Shown: piece by piece, positions 1 to 8,656 of the stretch
Position numbering within the stretch: position 1 is the stretch's first letter
How the letters are laid out: every line of letters begins with the position of its first letter
Assembly: GCA_023433585.1 (NCBI GenBank)
Contig: JAEZCL010000211.1
Location: 1-64,000 of the forward strand
From: Pseudomonadota bacterium
Lineage (GTDB): Bacteria > Pseudomonadota > Alphaproteobacteria > Caulobacterales > Caulobacteraceae
Reading direction: 5' to 3'
Length of the DNA: 64,000 nt
Notes under the pieces: model-generated
Databases searched by the model: none
What the model was told of the DNA's origin: nothing
The model's input: the letters and a program-made list of their open reading frames with translations, nothing else
Program-made: the position numbers and the translations under genes

Positions 1-1
1 C

Positions 2-940
2 GCCCTGCTGAACAGCCAGCCGATGGGCTTCTATGCCCCGGCGCAACTGGTCCGGGACGCTCGCGAGCATGGCGTGGAGGTGCGCCATCCGGACGTCGAC
101 GTCAGCGATTGGGACGCCTCGCTGGAACCCTGTCCCCGTCGGCGGCGTCGCGCCCTTCGACTGGGCCTGCGTTCGATCGCCGGGTTCCGCAAGGAATGGG
201 CCGAACGGATCATGGAGGTTCGCAGGGAAGGGCCGTTCGCCGATCTGGAGGATCTGCGGCTACGGGCGAAACTGCCGCCGGCGGCCCTGGATCGGCTGGC
301 CGAAGCCGATGCGTTCGGCTCGCTGGATCTGACCCGCCGACAGGGGCTTTGGACGGCGCGGGGCGTCGCGTCCGCGCTGCCGGCTCCGCTGTTCGAAGCC
401 ATGCGGCTCGACGAAACCGACGGGCAGCCGCCGCAATCCTTGCCGGAACTGGCGCCGTCCGAGGAGGTGGTCAGCGATTACCAGTCGATTCGCCTGTCGC
501 TGAAGGGCCATCCGATCGCCTTCCTGCGCGAGCGGCTGATGCGGGTCGGAGCAGTCAGCGCGAAAGACTACGCGCGAATGCCCAACGGGCGGCGGGTGCA
601 GGTCGGCGGCGTGGTGCTGGTGCGGCAGCGGCCGGGGACGGCGAAGGGGGTCTGCTTCATGACCCTCGAAGACGAGACCGGGGTGGCCAATCTGGTGCTG
701 TGGGAGAGTGTGTTCGAGCGGTTCCGGCCGACGGCGATGGGCGCGCGGATGGTGCTGGCCCGGGGGCGGGTGCAGACGGCCGAGGGGGTGACCCATCTGG
801 TGGTAGAGGAACTGGACGACTGGACGTCCATGCTGGGCGATCTGACCCCCGACGCCGCGCCGGGGTCGGCCCACCAGCCGGCGCGGGGGCGGCATCCCCG
901 CGATGTGCGGGTGCTGCCGGGCTCACGCGACTTTCACTGA
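2..940 (+). CDS. dnaE2: Error-prone DNA polymerase DnaE2 (ImuC), C-terminal part
   Basis: The frame is open from the first bases of the window, so this is the 3' end (about 312 residues) of a much longer gene. It reads ALLNSQPMGFYAPAQLV, a typical junction in C-family polymerases. A helix-hairpin-helix-like segment follows (around GLRSIAGFRKEW), then an OB-fold (VGGVVLVRQRPGTAKG with LEDETG), and the tail ends HPRDVRVLPGSRDFH, characteristic of DnaE2 rather than replicative DnaE. DnaE2 is the SOS-induced translesion polymerase that works with ImuA and ImuB. Those partners would lie upstream, outside the window. The catalytic PHP and palm domains are not visible. The stop overlaps the convergent small ORF by 7 bp. 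Confidence 0.9.
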   Translation, partial: ALLNSQPMGFYAPAQLVRDAREHGVEVRHPDVDVSDWDASLEPCPRRRRRALRLGLRSIAGFRKEWAERIMEVRREGPFADLEDLRLRAKLPPAALDRLAEADAFGSLDLTRRQGLWTARGVASALPAPLFEAMRLDETDGQPPQSLPELAPSEEVVSDYQSIRLSLKGHPIAFLRERLMRVGAVSAKDYARMPNGRRVQVGGVVLVRQRPGTAKGVCFMTLEDETGVANLVLWESVFERFRPTAMGARMVLARGRVQTAEGVTHLVVEELDDWTSMLGDLTPDAAPGSAHQPARGRHPRDVRVLPGSRDFH

Positions 941-1119
941 CCGCGCTGGCGCCGCCACACCCACACCCGATAGACGACGATGGGGGCGAAGCCGCCGATC
1001 AGGGCGGCGACCAGAACGGTCCAGAACCCGCCGCCGAGACCGTACTCCCCGACCGCCGCCCCGATCCCGGCCGCCAGGACGGGGCCGAGCCAGGGCAGCC
1101 ACGCCGGGGGCTTAGGCAT
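934..1119 (-). CDS. Small two-segment membrane protein, unknown
   Basis: This predicted protein of 61 residues starts at an ATG lying 8 bp inside the end of hpd, so it may be translationally coupled to it. It has two hydrophobic stretches (LPWLGPVLAAGIGAAVG and WTVLVAALIGGFAPIVVYRV) and a basic tail WRRQRGQ. That arrangement suits a small inner-membrane protein with the C terminus in the cytoplasm. The frame can be extended upstream inside hpd, but the internal ATG gives the better-composed protein. I do not recognise a family. It could be spurious, although the hydrophobic pattern argues for a real gene. Confidence 0.5.
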   Translation of the reverse strand: MPKPPAWLPWLGPVLAAGIGAAVGEYGLGGGFWTVLVAALIGGFAPIVVYRVWVWRRQRGQ

Positions 1120-2215
1120 CCACCTTGATGACGCCGCGCCGGATCTGGTCCAGCTCGATGGAATCGAACAGGGCCTGGAAATTGCCTTCGCCAAAAGCCT
1201 GGTTGCCCTTGCGCTGGATGATCTCGAAGAAGATCGGGCCGAAGGTGTCCTGGGTGAAGATCTGCAGCAGCAGGCCGTCCTCGTCCGACCCGTCGATGAG
1301 GATGCGGTTCTTGCGCATGCGCGCCACGTCCTCCCCGTGGCCGGGCAGGCGCTTGTCGATCAGTTCGAAATAGGTCTCGATGGTGTCCTGAAAGGGGATG
1401 CCGCGCCGCTTCATCTCCTCGACCGTCTCGAAGATATTGTCGGTGTGAAGGGCGATGTGCTGGATGCCCTCGCCGTTGTAGCGGCGCAGGAATTCCTCGA
1501 TCTGGCTGTTCTCGTCCTGGCTTTCGTTCAGGGGGATGCGGATGGCCTTGTCCGGGGCGATCATGGCCTGGCTGAACAGGCCCGTCGCCTTGCCCTTGAT
1601 GTCGAAATACTTCTGTTCCTGGAAGTTGAAGACCTGGCCGTAGAAGCCGGACCAGTTGCGCATCTGGCCGCGCCGCACATTGTGGGTCAGGTGGTCCAGG
1701 CTGGTCAGGCCGACGTTGTTCTTCGCCTCCGCTTCGCGCCAGCCCTCCACCTCGGTCCAGCCGTCATAGAGCGAGCCGTTTTCGCCATAGGCGTCGACCA
1801 CGTAGAGCAGCGAGCCGCCGATGCCCTGCAGGACATAGGGATAACCGCCGCCCAGCGCGCCGCCGTCGTGGCCCTCGGCCGGCCGGCCGCCGCGCTCGAC
1901 CGCGCCCTCATAGGCGGCCCTGGCGTCGGCCACGCGGAAGGCCATGCCGTTGGCCGAGGGGCCGTGCTCGTCGGCGAATTCCCTGGCCTGGCCCTTGGGG
2001 TTGCGGTTGACGACCATGGTGATGTCGCCCTGTTTCAGGCGCACCGCGTCGGTCTTCGGGTTCACATGGCTCTGGACGAAGCCCATCAGCTCCAGCCGTT
2101 CGATCATGGCCTTGGGGTCCGGGCCGGTGAACTCGACGAATTCGAAACCGTCCACGCCCAGCGGGTTTTCGGCGTCCAGGGCCTTCATGGCGTCTTTTTG
2201 GGTGTCGGCGTTCAT
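1112..2215 (-). CDS. hpd: 4-hydroxyphenylpyruvate dioxygenase
   Basis: This non-haem iron enzyme converts 4-hydroxyphenylpyruvate to homogentisate in tyrosine breakdown. The protein is 367 residues, normal for the bacterial family. The N-terminal vicinal-oxygen-chelate domain begins GFEFVEFTGPDP. The C-terminal catalytic domain carries the expected Fe(II) ligands in DHLTHNVRRG (His), QHIALHTDNIF (His) and FEIIQRKG (Glu). The ATG at 2215 was chosen over longer in-frame starts because an AGGGAGAA ribosome site lies just upstream and homologues begin close to this point. Other tyrosine catabolic genes are not next to it. Confidence 0.95.
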   Translation of the reverse strand: MNADTQKDAMKALDAENPLGVDGFEFVEFTGPDPKAMIERLELMGFVQSHVNPKTDAVRLKQGDITMVVNRNPKGQAREFADEHGPSANGMAFRVADARAAYEGAVERGGRPAEGHDGGALGGGYPYVLQGIGGSLLYVVDAYGENGSLYDGWTEVEGWREAEAKNNVGLTSLDHLTHNVRRGQMRNWSGFYGQVFNFQEQKYFDIKGKATGLFSQAMIAPDKAIRIPLNESQDENSQIEEFLRRYNGEGIQHIALHTDNIFETVEEMKRRGIPFQDTIETYFELIDKRLPGHGEDVARMRKNRILIDGSDEDGLLLQIFTQDTFGPIFFEIIQRKGNQAFGEGNFQALFDSIELDQIRRGVIKVDA

Positions 2216-2363
2216 GATCGTTCTCCCTGAGATCGGCATGTCCCGAGCGTCCTGAGCCGGGAATTCGGGCCGGAACCTAGGCGCATGGCGGCCACGGAAC
2301 AAGAACGGGCGGGGCGGATCGGGCGCCATATGGAAACCTTTCTGGGTCAGGATCACATCCCTG

Positions 2364-3053
2364 ATGACCCAGATTCACGCGGATATGATGGATTCTGCCG
2401 ACCAGGAGCAGGGCGCGGGACGCGGCGGCCGCCACCGCGATGACGTCAGCCGCGGCGCCATCGACATGATCGTCCATCTGGCGCGCGAAGGCGGACGGGA
2501 CGGCCTGACCCTGCGTGAGATCCGCGACTATCTGGACGAACGCGGATTCGGCCTGCTGATCCTGATCCTGTCGATTCCGTGCCTGGTCCCCGCCCTTTAC
2601 GGCGTGCCGCAGGTGCTGGGGATTCCGCTGCTGCTGCTGGCGGGCCAATTGCTGATCGGGCGCAAGGAGCCGTGGCTGCCGTCGGCGGTGCTGGAGCGCC
2701 GGGTGCCGGCCTCGTGGCTGAAGCGCATGGCCGATTTCGCCGACCGGCGGCTGCGGTGGACCGAGTCCCTGTCGCGCGCGCGCCTGCGCCTGTTCGCGGA
2801 CGGGCCGGCCGAACAGGTCGCGGCGGCCTTCATGATCCTGGCGATCTGCGCGATCGTCCTGCCCCTGACCAACACCGTTCCCTCGACGGCCCTGGCGCTG
2901 ATGGCGGCCGGCCTGATCCAGCGCGACGGACTGTTCGTGCTGGCGGGGATGGGGATTGCGGCGGGCTGGGCCCTGTTCCTGGCTCTGATGCTGACGGGTG
3001 TGATGCTCGGCGCCGGCTGGGCGGCGGGGCTGACGGGCCTGCTGCCCGGCTGA
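2364..3053 (+). CDS. ExoD family membrane protein
   Basis: The protein has 229 residues and belongs to the exopolysaccharide-synthesis ExoD family. After a charged N-terminal region of about 55 residues come several hydrophobic segments: GLLILILSIPCLVPALYGVPQVLGIP, a mid-protein segment AAFMILAICAIVLPL, and two C-terminal ones. The G(F/I)GLLILxLSxPxxxP pattern is typical of ExoD. ExoD was first described in Sinorhizobium for exopolysaccharide and alkali tolerance, but its molecular role is not settled. There is no strong ribosome site at 2364, and the ATGs near 2385-2390 are alternatives. The gene runs divergently from hpd. Confidence 0.8.
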   Translation: MTQIHADMMDSADQEQGAGRGGRHRDDVSRGAIDMIVHLAREGGRDGLTLREIRDYLDERGFGLLILILSIPCLVPALYGVPQVLGIPLLLLAGQLLIGRKEPWLPSAVLERRVPASWLKRMADFADRRLRWTESLSRARLRLFADGPAEQVAAAFMILAICAIVLPLTNTVPSTALALMAAGLIQRDGLFVLAGMGIAAGWALFLALMLTGVMLGAGWAAGLTGLLPG

Positions 3054-3109
3054 GGCGGCCGTGTTTTGGCGCATCGACGCGGGCTTCAGGTCAAGCTAGA
3101 ACCACGGCC

Positions 3110-3652
3110 ATGCTGAACGCCTGCCGTTTCGTCGCCCGCTGGTGGACCGCCTTCGCCTTCCTGGCCTCGGCGGCCATGCTGGGGGCCGCCCACGCTTTCG
3201 AGCGTTACGCCGGGCTGGCGCCGTGCAATCTGTGCCTGAAGCAGCGCGAGGTGTTCTGGGCCGCCATCGCCATCGCCCTGCCCGCCACCCTGTGGGCCCT
3301 GTTCAGCCGCGCCAGCCGGGGCACGCCGCGCATCGCCGCCTTCCTGCTGGCGGCCGTCTTCGCCACCGGCGCTGTGACGGCCGGGTTCCATGCGGGCGGC
3401 GAGTTGAAGTGGTGGTCCCTGCCGGCCACCTGTGCGGGCGGCGGCATGGCGGATCTGGACGCCCTGACCGCCCTGGCCTTCGGCACGGCGCCCGCCGCGC
3501 GCCCGGCCATGTGCGATGCGGTGGTGTGGAGTTTCCTGGGCCTGTCCATGGCGGGCTGGAACACCCTGATCTCGGCCGCGTTGGCGGTGTTCAGCCTGGT
3601 GGCGGCCAAGCGTCCCAAGGACGCGCGGGCGCCCCGGAGCATCGGCAAGTGA
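3110..3652 (+). CDS. DsbB-like disulfide bond formation protein
   Basis: This inner-membrane protein of 180 residues has four predicted transmembrane segments. It carries the first redox pair CNLC (Cys39/Cys42) after helix 1, and a second periplasmic cysteine pair (Cys108 and Cys135) between helices 3 and 4. This is the DsbB arrangement that passes electrons from DsbA to ubiquinone, and KQRE after CNLC is also family-typical. No dsbA lies nearby. The gene ends 7 bp before the Coq7-like gene, so the two probably form an operon, which is fitting because the second makes the quinone acceptor. The start was set at 3110 because the signal-like first helix begins here. Longer in-frame starts lie inside the upstream exoD gene. 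Confidence 0.88.
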   Translation: MLNACRFVARWWTAFAFLASAAMLGAAHAFERYAGLAPCNLCLKQREVFWAAIAIALPATLWALFSRASRGTPRIAAFLLAAVFATGAVTAGFHAGGELKWWSLPATCAGGGMADLDALTALAFGTAPAARPAMCDAVVWSFLGLSMAGWNTLISAALAVFSLVAAKRPKDARAPRSIGK

Positions 3653-3659
3653 GGCGGTC

Positions 3660-4223
3660 ATGAGCTCCAGACGCATTCCTCTGGCCCGGCCCGGACGCGG
3701 CGCCCCCGCCGCACGGCTGGCCGAAATGCTGCGGGTGGACCACGCCGGCGAGATGGCGGCGGTGCAGATCTATCGCGGCCAGAAGCGGGTGTTCGAAGCC
3801 GGAGGCCGCGCCGTCATCGCCGCGGACATGGCCCGCATGGAGGGCGAGGAGGACGTCCATCTGAAGCGCTTCGAGGCGCTCCTGACCGAAAGACAGATGC
3901 GCCCCACCCTGATGACGCCGTTCTGGCGCCTGGCCGCCTACGGCCTGGGGGTCGGCACGGCCCTGATGGGTGAAAAGGCCGCCCACGCCTGCACCGAAGC
4001 GGTGGAAAGCGTGATCGGCGGGCACTACGCGGACCAGGCCGACGAGATCGAGGATCGCGACCCGGCCATGGCCGCCCAGTTCCGCCAGTTCCGCGACGAG
4101 GAGCTGGCCCACCACGACCACGCGATCGAGCAGGGCGCCCACGAAGCCCCCGCCTATCCCCTGCTCAGCGCCGTCATCAAGGCCGGCTGTCGCGCCGCCA
4201 TCCGGATCAGCGAGAAGGTCTGA
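3660..4223 (+). CDS. coq7: Coq7-family demethoxyubiquinone hydroxylase
   Basis: This diiron monooxygenase of 187 residues hydroxylates demethoxyubiquinone in ubiquinone synthesis. Ferritin-like iron ligands are visible: VDHAGEMAAVQIY in the first helix, EEDVHLKRFE (ExxH) in the second, EAVESVIGGHY in the third, and DEELAHHDHAIEQGA (ExxHxxH-like) in the fourth. Length and motif order match alphaproteobacterial Coq7. The gene sits 7 bp downstream of the dsbB-like gene. Some bacteria use UbiF instead, so this diiron protein is probably the sole C6 hydroxylase here, but that is inference. Confidence 0.9.
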   Translation: MSSRRIPLARPGRGAPAARLAEMLRVDHAGEMAAVQIYRGQKRVFEAGGRAVIAADMARMEGEEDVHLKRFEALLTERQMRPTLMTPFWRLAAYGLGVGTALMGEKAAHACTEAVESVIGGHYADQADEIEDRDPAMAAQFRQFRDEELAHHDHAIEQGAHEAPAYPLLSAVIKAGCRAAIRISEKV

Positions 4224-4232
4224 GGGCCGCCC

Positions 4233-4787
4233 CTATTCCCTCGGCAGGCGCACCTGGGCCAGTTTCCAGCTGAACACGCCGCGCCGCTCCATAATCAGGT
4301 CGATGCGCTGATGCGGGCGGTCACGGTCGGTCAGGGTGCCGGCGAAGCGGTTCAGGCCGCGATAGCCGTAGCCGATGCGGATGTCCTTGTGACGGGCTGC
4401 GGGCGGCTCCAGCACCACATCGCCGTCGTCGCCGATCAGGTCCGGCGCCTCGGCGGTCTGAACCATGGCGGCAAGGGCCTCGGGCGTCACGAAGGCGTCC
4501 ACCACGCCCGACAGCAGGGACGGAGCCAGCACCAGCCCGAGACCGGACAGGGGATTGTCGCGCAGCTCCGGGTCCTCGCGCACCCGGCGCACGAGTTGGG
4601 CGTTCACCTGGGCCTTCAGGTCGTCACGCACGGCGGGGAAATCCACCAGCCGCTCCAGCCGCGCCGCGTCGCCCGTGCGCGCGGCGTTTATCAGCGAGCG
4701 GACCGCGAAGACCGGCGAGGCGAGATAGGCCGTCAGGAATACGCCGGCCAGGATCAGGGCCAGCCGCGTCAGCAGTCGTCGGCTCAA
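4233..4787 (-). CDS. DUF2939 domain protein
   Basis: This predicted secreted or membrane-anchored protein has 184 residues. An N-terminal hydrophobic segment (LALILAGVFLTAYLASPVFAV) is followed by a soluble domain beginning LINAARTGDAARLERLVDFPAVR, the DUF2939 hallmark. The C-terminal half is beta-rich and ends FSWKLAQVRLPRE. The function of the family is unknown. The gene is convergent with coq7, with only 9 bp between the stops. Confidence 0.8.
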   Translation of the reverse strand: MSRRLLTRLALILAGVFLTAYLASPVFAVRSLINAARTGDAARLERLVDFPAVRDDLKAQVNAQLVRRVREDPELRDNPLSGLGLVLAPSLLSGVVDAFVTPEALAAMVQTAEAPDLIGDDGDVVLEPPAARHKDIRIGYGYRGLNRFAGTLTDRDRPHQRIDLIMERRGVFSWKLAQVRLPRE

Positions 4788-5064
4788 AGCGGTCCTCCCC
4801 CTGGATCGTTTTCCGCTTCGGCCGGATCGACCTGAATCGGAAAACCGTCCGCTCTACGAAACGGAGTGAAACCCGGACCGGCCGGACGCGCCAGGCTGGA
4901 TCGATTTCGCGCCGTGTTTCCCCTCACGCCAATCGAGCGCGCCCGGCCCGGCCGGTCAAGAGATGTCGGGCGAACCGCGATCTGCGAATCTTTCCGGCAT
5001 TGACGTGACCGCCCGCGCACGGCCCCATGCGCCTGTTCCGAATTCGAAAGGGGGCTTTTCGTCC

Positions 5065-6873
5065 ATGACCCGATCCATCGCTCTTCTGGGCGCCGCCGTC
5101 CTGGCCCTGGCGGCTGCAGCCGCGCCGGTGATCGCGCCGGCCCAGACGCATCCCGCCCCCAACGCCGCCTCCCAGGCGCAGGCCCGACATGCCGACCTGG
5201 CCGCGATCCTGGCGGACTACGAGGCGTTCGACCGGGCCAACGATCCGATCGGCGCGGGCCGTGAAGGCGACGCGGCGGCCCTGGCGGCCCTGCCGGACAC
5301 CTCGCGCGAGGCGGAGCTGGCGCGCACCGAAACCCTGCGCGGGTTCGCCGCGCGGCTGGATGCGGTCGATCCGGCGGCCCTGGACGACGAGGACCGGCTG
5401 AACCACGCCTTCCTGTCGTGGATCGTCGACATGGCGGTGGAGCGCGTGGGCCATGACGGCGGGCGCCTGGCCTTCGATTCCGAGGGCGGTCCGGGTCAAT
5501 GGATTGGCTATCTGTCAGGCTCGACCCGCATCACCACCCGCGTCGAGGGCGAAGCGTGGCTGAATCGCATGGCGGGCCTGGGCGCCTTCTATGACGAATC
5601 CCTGACGGACGCCCGACGGGGTCTCGAGACCGGCCTGGTCCAGACCCGTTCGGTGGTCGAGAGCGCCCTGGCGCTGGCCGAGACCGACGCCGCCTTCACC
5701 GCCGAGACCGATCCCCTGATGCGGCCGCTGGCCAACCTGCCCGCCGCGATCCCCGCCGAGCTTCAGGACGCCTGGCGCGCCCGCGCCCGCGACGTCATCG
5801 CCGCCGAAATCGCGCCGCGCCGCACGGCCTGGGCCGAATTCCTGCGAACCGAATACCTGCCCGCCGCGCCCGAGACCCTGGGCCTGGCGCACCGGCCGGG
5901 CGGGCGCGACTACTACGCCTTCCTGGCGCGCAGCTACACCACTACCGACATGACGCCGGACGAGATCCACGCCCTGGGCCAGGCCGAGGTCGCCCGCATC
6001 CGCGCCCGCATGGACGAGGAGATGGCCGCCGCCGAGTGGCAGGGTGATTTCGCCGGATTCCTGAACTTCCTGCGCACCGATCCGCAATTCTATGCGGCCA
6101 GCCGCGAGGACCTGCTGAAGGAGGCGTCGGAGATGGCCAAGCGTGCCGACGGCGGCCTGCCGGCCCTGTTCCGCACCTTGCCGCGCCTGCCCTATGATGT
6201 GCGTCCGGTGCCCCAGGAGATCGAGGCCAGCTACACCACCGGGCGCTATTTCTCGGGCTCCATCGAGAACGGAATACCCGGCGGCTACATCGTCAATACC
6301 GGGCGGCTGGACCAGCGCCCACTCTATGAACTGCCCGCCCTGACCCTGCATGAGGCCGTGCCCGGCCACCATCTGCAGATCGCCCTGCAGCAGGAAGCCG
6401 AGGCCGGGCCCTATTTCCGGCGCGGCGCCAACGTCACCGCCTTCACCGAGGGGTGGGGCCTGTATGCAGAGTTCCTGGGCGAGGAGATGGGCTTCTACCG
6501 CACGCCCTATGAGCGGTTCGGGCGGCTGTCCTACGAGATGTGGCGCGCGTGCCGGCTGGTGGCGGACACCGGCATCCACTGGCTGGGCTGGGACATCGAA
6601 CAGGCGCGGGCCTGTTTCACCGAGAACTCGGCCCTGTCGCCCCACAACATCGAGACCGAGCTGCAACGCTACATCGGCTGGCCGGGCCAGGCGCTGGCCT
6701 ACAAGATCGGCGAGATCCGCCTGCGGGAGATCCGTTCGCGGGCGGAAGAAGCCCTGGGCGAGGCGTTCAATGTCCGCGACTTCCACGACGCCCTCCTGGT
6801 GGACGGCGCCCTGCCATTGGACCTGCTGGACCAGCGCATGGACGCCTGGATCGCGGAGCAGGCGGCGGACTGA
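5065..6873 (+). CDS. DUF885 family secreted metallopeptidase-like protein
   Basis: This exported protein has 602 residues. Its signal peptide is MTRSIALLGAAVLALAAAAAP with cleavage probably near PAQ. It contains the DUF885 zinc signature HEAVPGHHLQ (about residues 428-437), followed by TEGWGLYAEFLGEEMG, which supplies the likely third zinc ligand. Members look like M3/M32-type zinc carboxypeptidases, but substrates are largely undefined. The ATG at 5065 was preferred because it gives a clean signal peptide and has an AAAGGGGG ribosome site about 10 bases upstream. It is transcribed alone. Confidence 0.85.
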   Translation: MTRSIALLGAAVLALAAAAAPVIAPAQTHPAPNAASQAQARHADLAAILADYEAFDRANDPIGAGREGDAAALAALPDTSREAELARTETLRGFAARLDAVDPAALDDEDRLNHAFLSWIVDMAVERVGHDGGRLAFDSEGGPGQWIGYLSGSTRITTRVEGEAWLNRMAGLGAFYDESLTDARRGLETGLVQTRSVVESALALAETDAAFTAETDPLMRPLANLPAAIPAELQDAWRARARDVIAAEIAPRRTAWAEFLRTEYLPAAPETLGLAHRPGGRDYYAFLARSYTTTDMTPDEIHALGQAEVARIRARMDEEMAAAEWQGDFAGFLNFLRTDPQFYAASREDLLKEASEMAKRADGGLPALFRTLPRLPYDVRPVPQEIEASYTTGRYFSGSIENGIPGGYIVNTGRLDQRPLYELPALTLHEAVPGHHLQIALQQEAEAGPYFRRGANVTAFTEGWGLYAEFLGEEMGFYRTPYERFGRLSYEMWRACRLVADTGIHWLGWDIEQARACFTENSALSPHNIETELQRYIGWPGQALAYKIGEIRLREIRSRAEEALGEAFNVRDFHDALLVDGALPLDLLDQRMDAWIAEQAAD

Positions 6874-6882
6874 GGCCGCCCC

Positions 6883-7353
6883 TCAGAACGCGGGCCGGGT
6901 CACCATCAGGATGATGATCGCCAGAACCGCCGCGAAGGCGGGAAAGCCGCAGGCGAACCAGATGCGGAACAGCCGTTCGTAGGCGGCGGGCAGGGGCGCG
7001 CCCTGGCGGACCGCCTCGCGGGCCAGGTCGCGCATGCGCTTCTGGATCCACACCACCGGCAGCCAGAAGGCGCCGGTCACGACGTAGAGAACTAGGCTGA
7101 GACCCAGCCAGCCGCTGAATAGGGGTTGGCCCGTCAGATGGGCCAGGGCGGCGCCGGTGACGGGCTGGATCACGACGGCCGAGGCGGTGAACAGCCAGTC
7201 GGCGATCACCACCACGCCGGCGGTGTGGGCGATCAGGGCCGCGTCGCGGGTCCGATGCGCCATCAGCATGAAGAAGGCGATGCCCGCCCCCGTGCCCAGC
7301 AGCACTGTCGCCCCGATCACATGGGCGATCTTCAGAAGGAAATAGAGGTCCAC
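6883..7353 (-). CDS. DUF2269 integral membrane protein
   Basis: This membrane protein of about 156 residues has four predicted helices: DLYFLLKIAHVIGATVLLGTG, HTAGVVVIADWLFT, LGLSLVLYVVTGAFWLPVVW and FPAFAAVLAIIILMV. The LKIxHxxGAxxLxGxG pattern defines DUF2269. Start choice is uncertain. A GTG at 7353 has a GAGGGGG ribosome site about 5 bases upstream and gives the family-like N terminus. An ATG at 7377 lies further upstream without a good site and would overlap the previous gene. It is the last gene of a three-gene minus-strand operon with the SDR-DoxX fusion and the YjbR protein. The function is unknown. Confidence 0.8.
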   Translation of the reverse strand: MDLYFLLKIAHVIGATVLLGTGAGIAFFMLMAHRTRDAALIAHTAGVVVIADWLFTASAVVIQPVTGAALAHLTGQPLFSGWLGLSLVLYVVTGAFWLPVVWIQKRMRDLAREAVRQGAPLPAAYERLFRIWFACGFPAFAAVLAIIILMVTRPAF

Positions 7354-7366
7354 GCCCGCCCCCTCG

Positions 7367-8656
7367 CTATCGATCATCCAGCATGGCCAGCGCAACGAGC
7401 GCCAGCATGGCGGCCGGAACCGTCTTGACCAGCGGCCCCAGCGGCTCCAGCCACAGGTCGGGCCGGACCAGGGTCGCGCCCGCCAGATAGACGGCGGTCA
7501 TCAGCACCATGCCCCACAGCGCCCCGCGCGCCCAAGGCCGGAACAGGACGGCCAGCCCCAGGGCCATGTCGATCGCCGAACCGCCCAGCACCATCAGGCG
7601 GTCGAGGCCCGGCGCCGTTCCGGCCTGGGCCAGCACGGCGCCGGCCGCCTCGCGCGAGATCAGCCCGATCACCCCCGAGGCGAACCAGAAGGCGGCCAGG
7701 ACGGCGAGAATGACCGGCTTCATCAGATAGAGCCGGGCGAACCAGCGTTCCTGAACCCCGACGGGCCAGGCGTTCAGCACCGTGTCCAGCGGACGGGGCG
7801 AAACCCCGAGGATGCGCGCGCACTGCGTCCCGTCCCCGGTGACGCCCAGGCGCAACTGCTCCAGCGAGGTCGTGCGCATGGGGCTGCGCCAGCCCAGCCG
7901 GCCCAGGCCGTCCGCCGCCCGGCCCGCCAGCCGCGCCAGAACGGCCGGGACGGCCACGACCGGCGCCGGGCCATGACCCAGCCAGAGCCGCATCCGCCCC
8001 AGCAGATCATCCAGCCGCACCGGCTCTTCGTGCAGCACATCCACCACGACGCCTGACGGCGCGCCGGGCGTCAGCGCGCACGACACCGCAGAGGCCAGAT
8101 CATCCATGCCGATCACCTGAACCACTCGGTCGGGCCAGACGGCGGGGATGGCCAGTGGAAAGGCCGCAAGCGCCCTGAGAAGCGCGCTGCCCCCATAGGC
8201 CGTGGGCGCCAGAACCAGGCCGGGACGAAGGATGATCCAGTTCAGCCCGGAGCTGCGGACCGCCGCCTCGCCCGCCAGTTTGGTGCGGTTGAAGGCCGTC
8301 GTCCGATCTTCGGCCAGCCCGGCGGCCGAGATGTGCACATATCGCTTCACGTCCGCCGCCGCGCAGCCGGCCAGCAGGGCCCGCACGCCCGCGTCATGCA
8401 CGGCCTCCAGATCGTCGCGCAGACCGTCCTGCAGCGCCCCGGCGCAGTTCACCACCGCGTCGAGCCCCTTCAGCGTCTCGGCCCAGCGCCCGGCGTCGAA
8501 CGTCGCCAGATCCGCGTGGACCCAGCGCCCCGGAAAGCGGCGCTCCAGCATCCGCCGCCCGCGCCCGGCCGCGATCACCTGATGACCGTCCGCCTGCAGC
8601 CGCGCGGCCACATGCGCGCCGATCAGCCCCGTGGCGCCGAGGACCAGAACCTTCAC
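7367..8656 (-). CDS. NAD(P)-binding SDR-like protein fused to a DoxX-like membrane domain
   Basis: The protein has 429 residues. The N terminus (about 1-285) is an atypical short-chain dehydrogenase fold with the Rossmann motif VLGATGLIGAHVAARL and SDR features such as VNCAGALQDG. The last 130 or so residues hold four hydrophobic helices (for instance PVILAVLAAFWFASGVIGLI) resembling DoxX/SURF4-like proteins. This fusion is seen in other proteobacterial proteins annotated as SDR with DoxX-like domain. It starts at a GTG at 8656 that overlaps the stop of the YjbR gene by 4 bp (GTGA), so translation is probably coupled. The substrate is unknown. Confidence 0.85.
   Translation of the reverse strand: MKVLVLGATGLIGAHVAARLQADGHQVIAAGRGRRMLERRFPGRWVHADLATFDAGRWAETLKGLDAVVNCAGALQDGLRDDLEAVHDAGVRALLAGCAAADVKRYVHISAAGLAEDRTTAFNRTKLAGEAAVRSSGLNWIILRPGLVLAPTAYGGSALLRALAAFPLAIPAVWPDRVVQVIGMDDLASAVSCALTPGAPSGVVVDVLHEEPVRLDDLLGRMRLWLGHGPAPVVAVPAVLARLAGRAADGLGRLGWRSPMRTTSLEQLRLGVTGDGTQCARILGVSPRPLDTVLNAWPVGVQERWFARLYLMKPVILAVLAAFWFASGVIGLISREAAGAVLAQAGTAPGLDRLMVLGGSAIDMALGLAVLFRPWARGALWGMVLMTAVYLAGATLVRPDLWLEPLGPLVKTVPAAMLALVALAMLDDR

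Noticed and set aside
4808..4845. Inverted repeat GTTTTCCG ... CGGAAAAC as a possible operator
   Set aside because: Only 8 bp arms with a 22-base spacer and no second copy; not convincing as a site.
4784..5020. 78-codon minus-strand frame between DUF2939 and DUF885 genes
   Set aside because: No hydrophobic core or family features; very Arg/Pro-rich, and lies over the likely DUF885 promoter.
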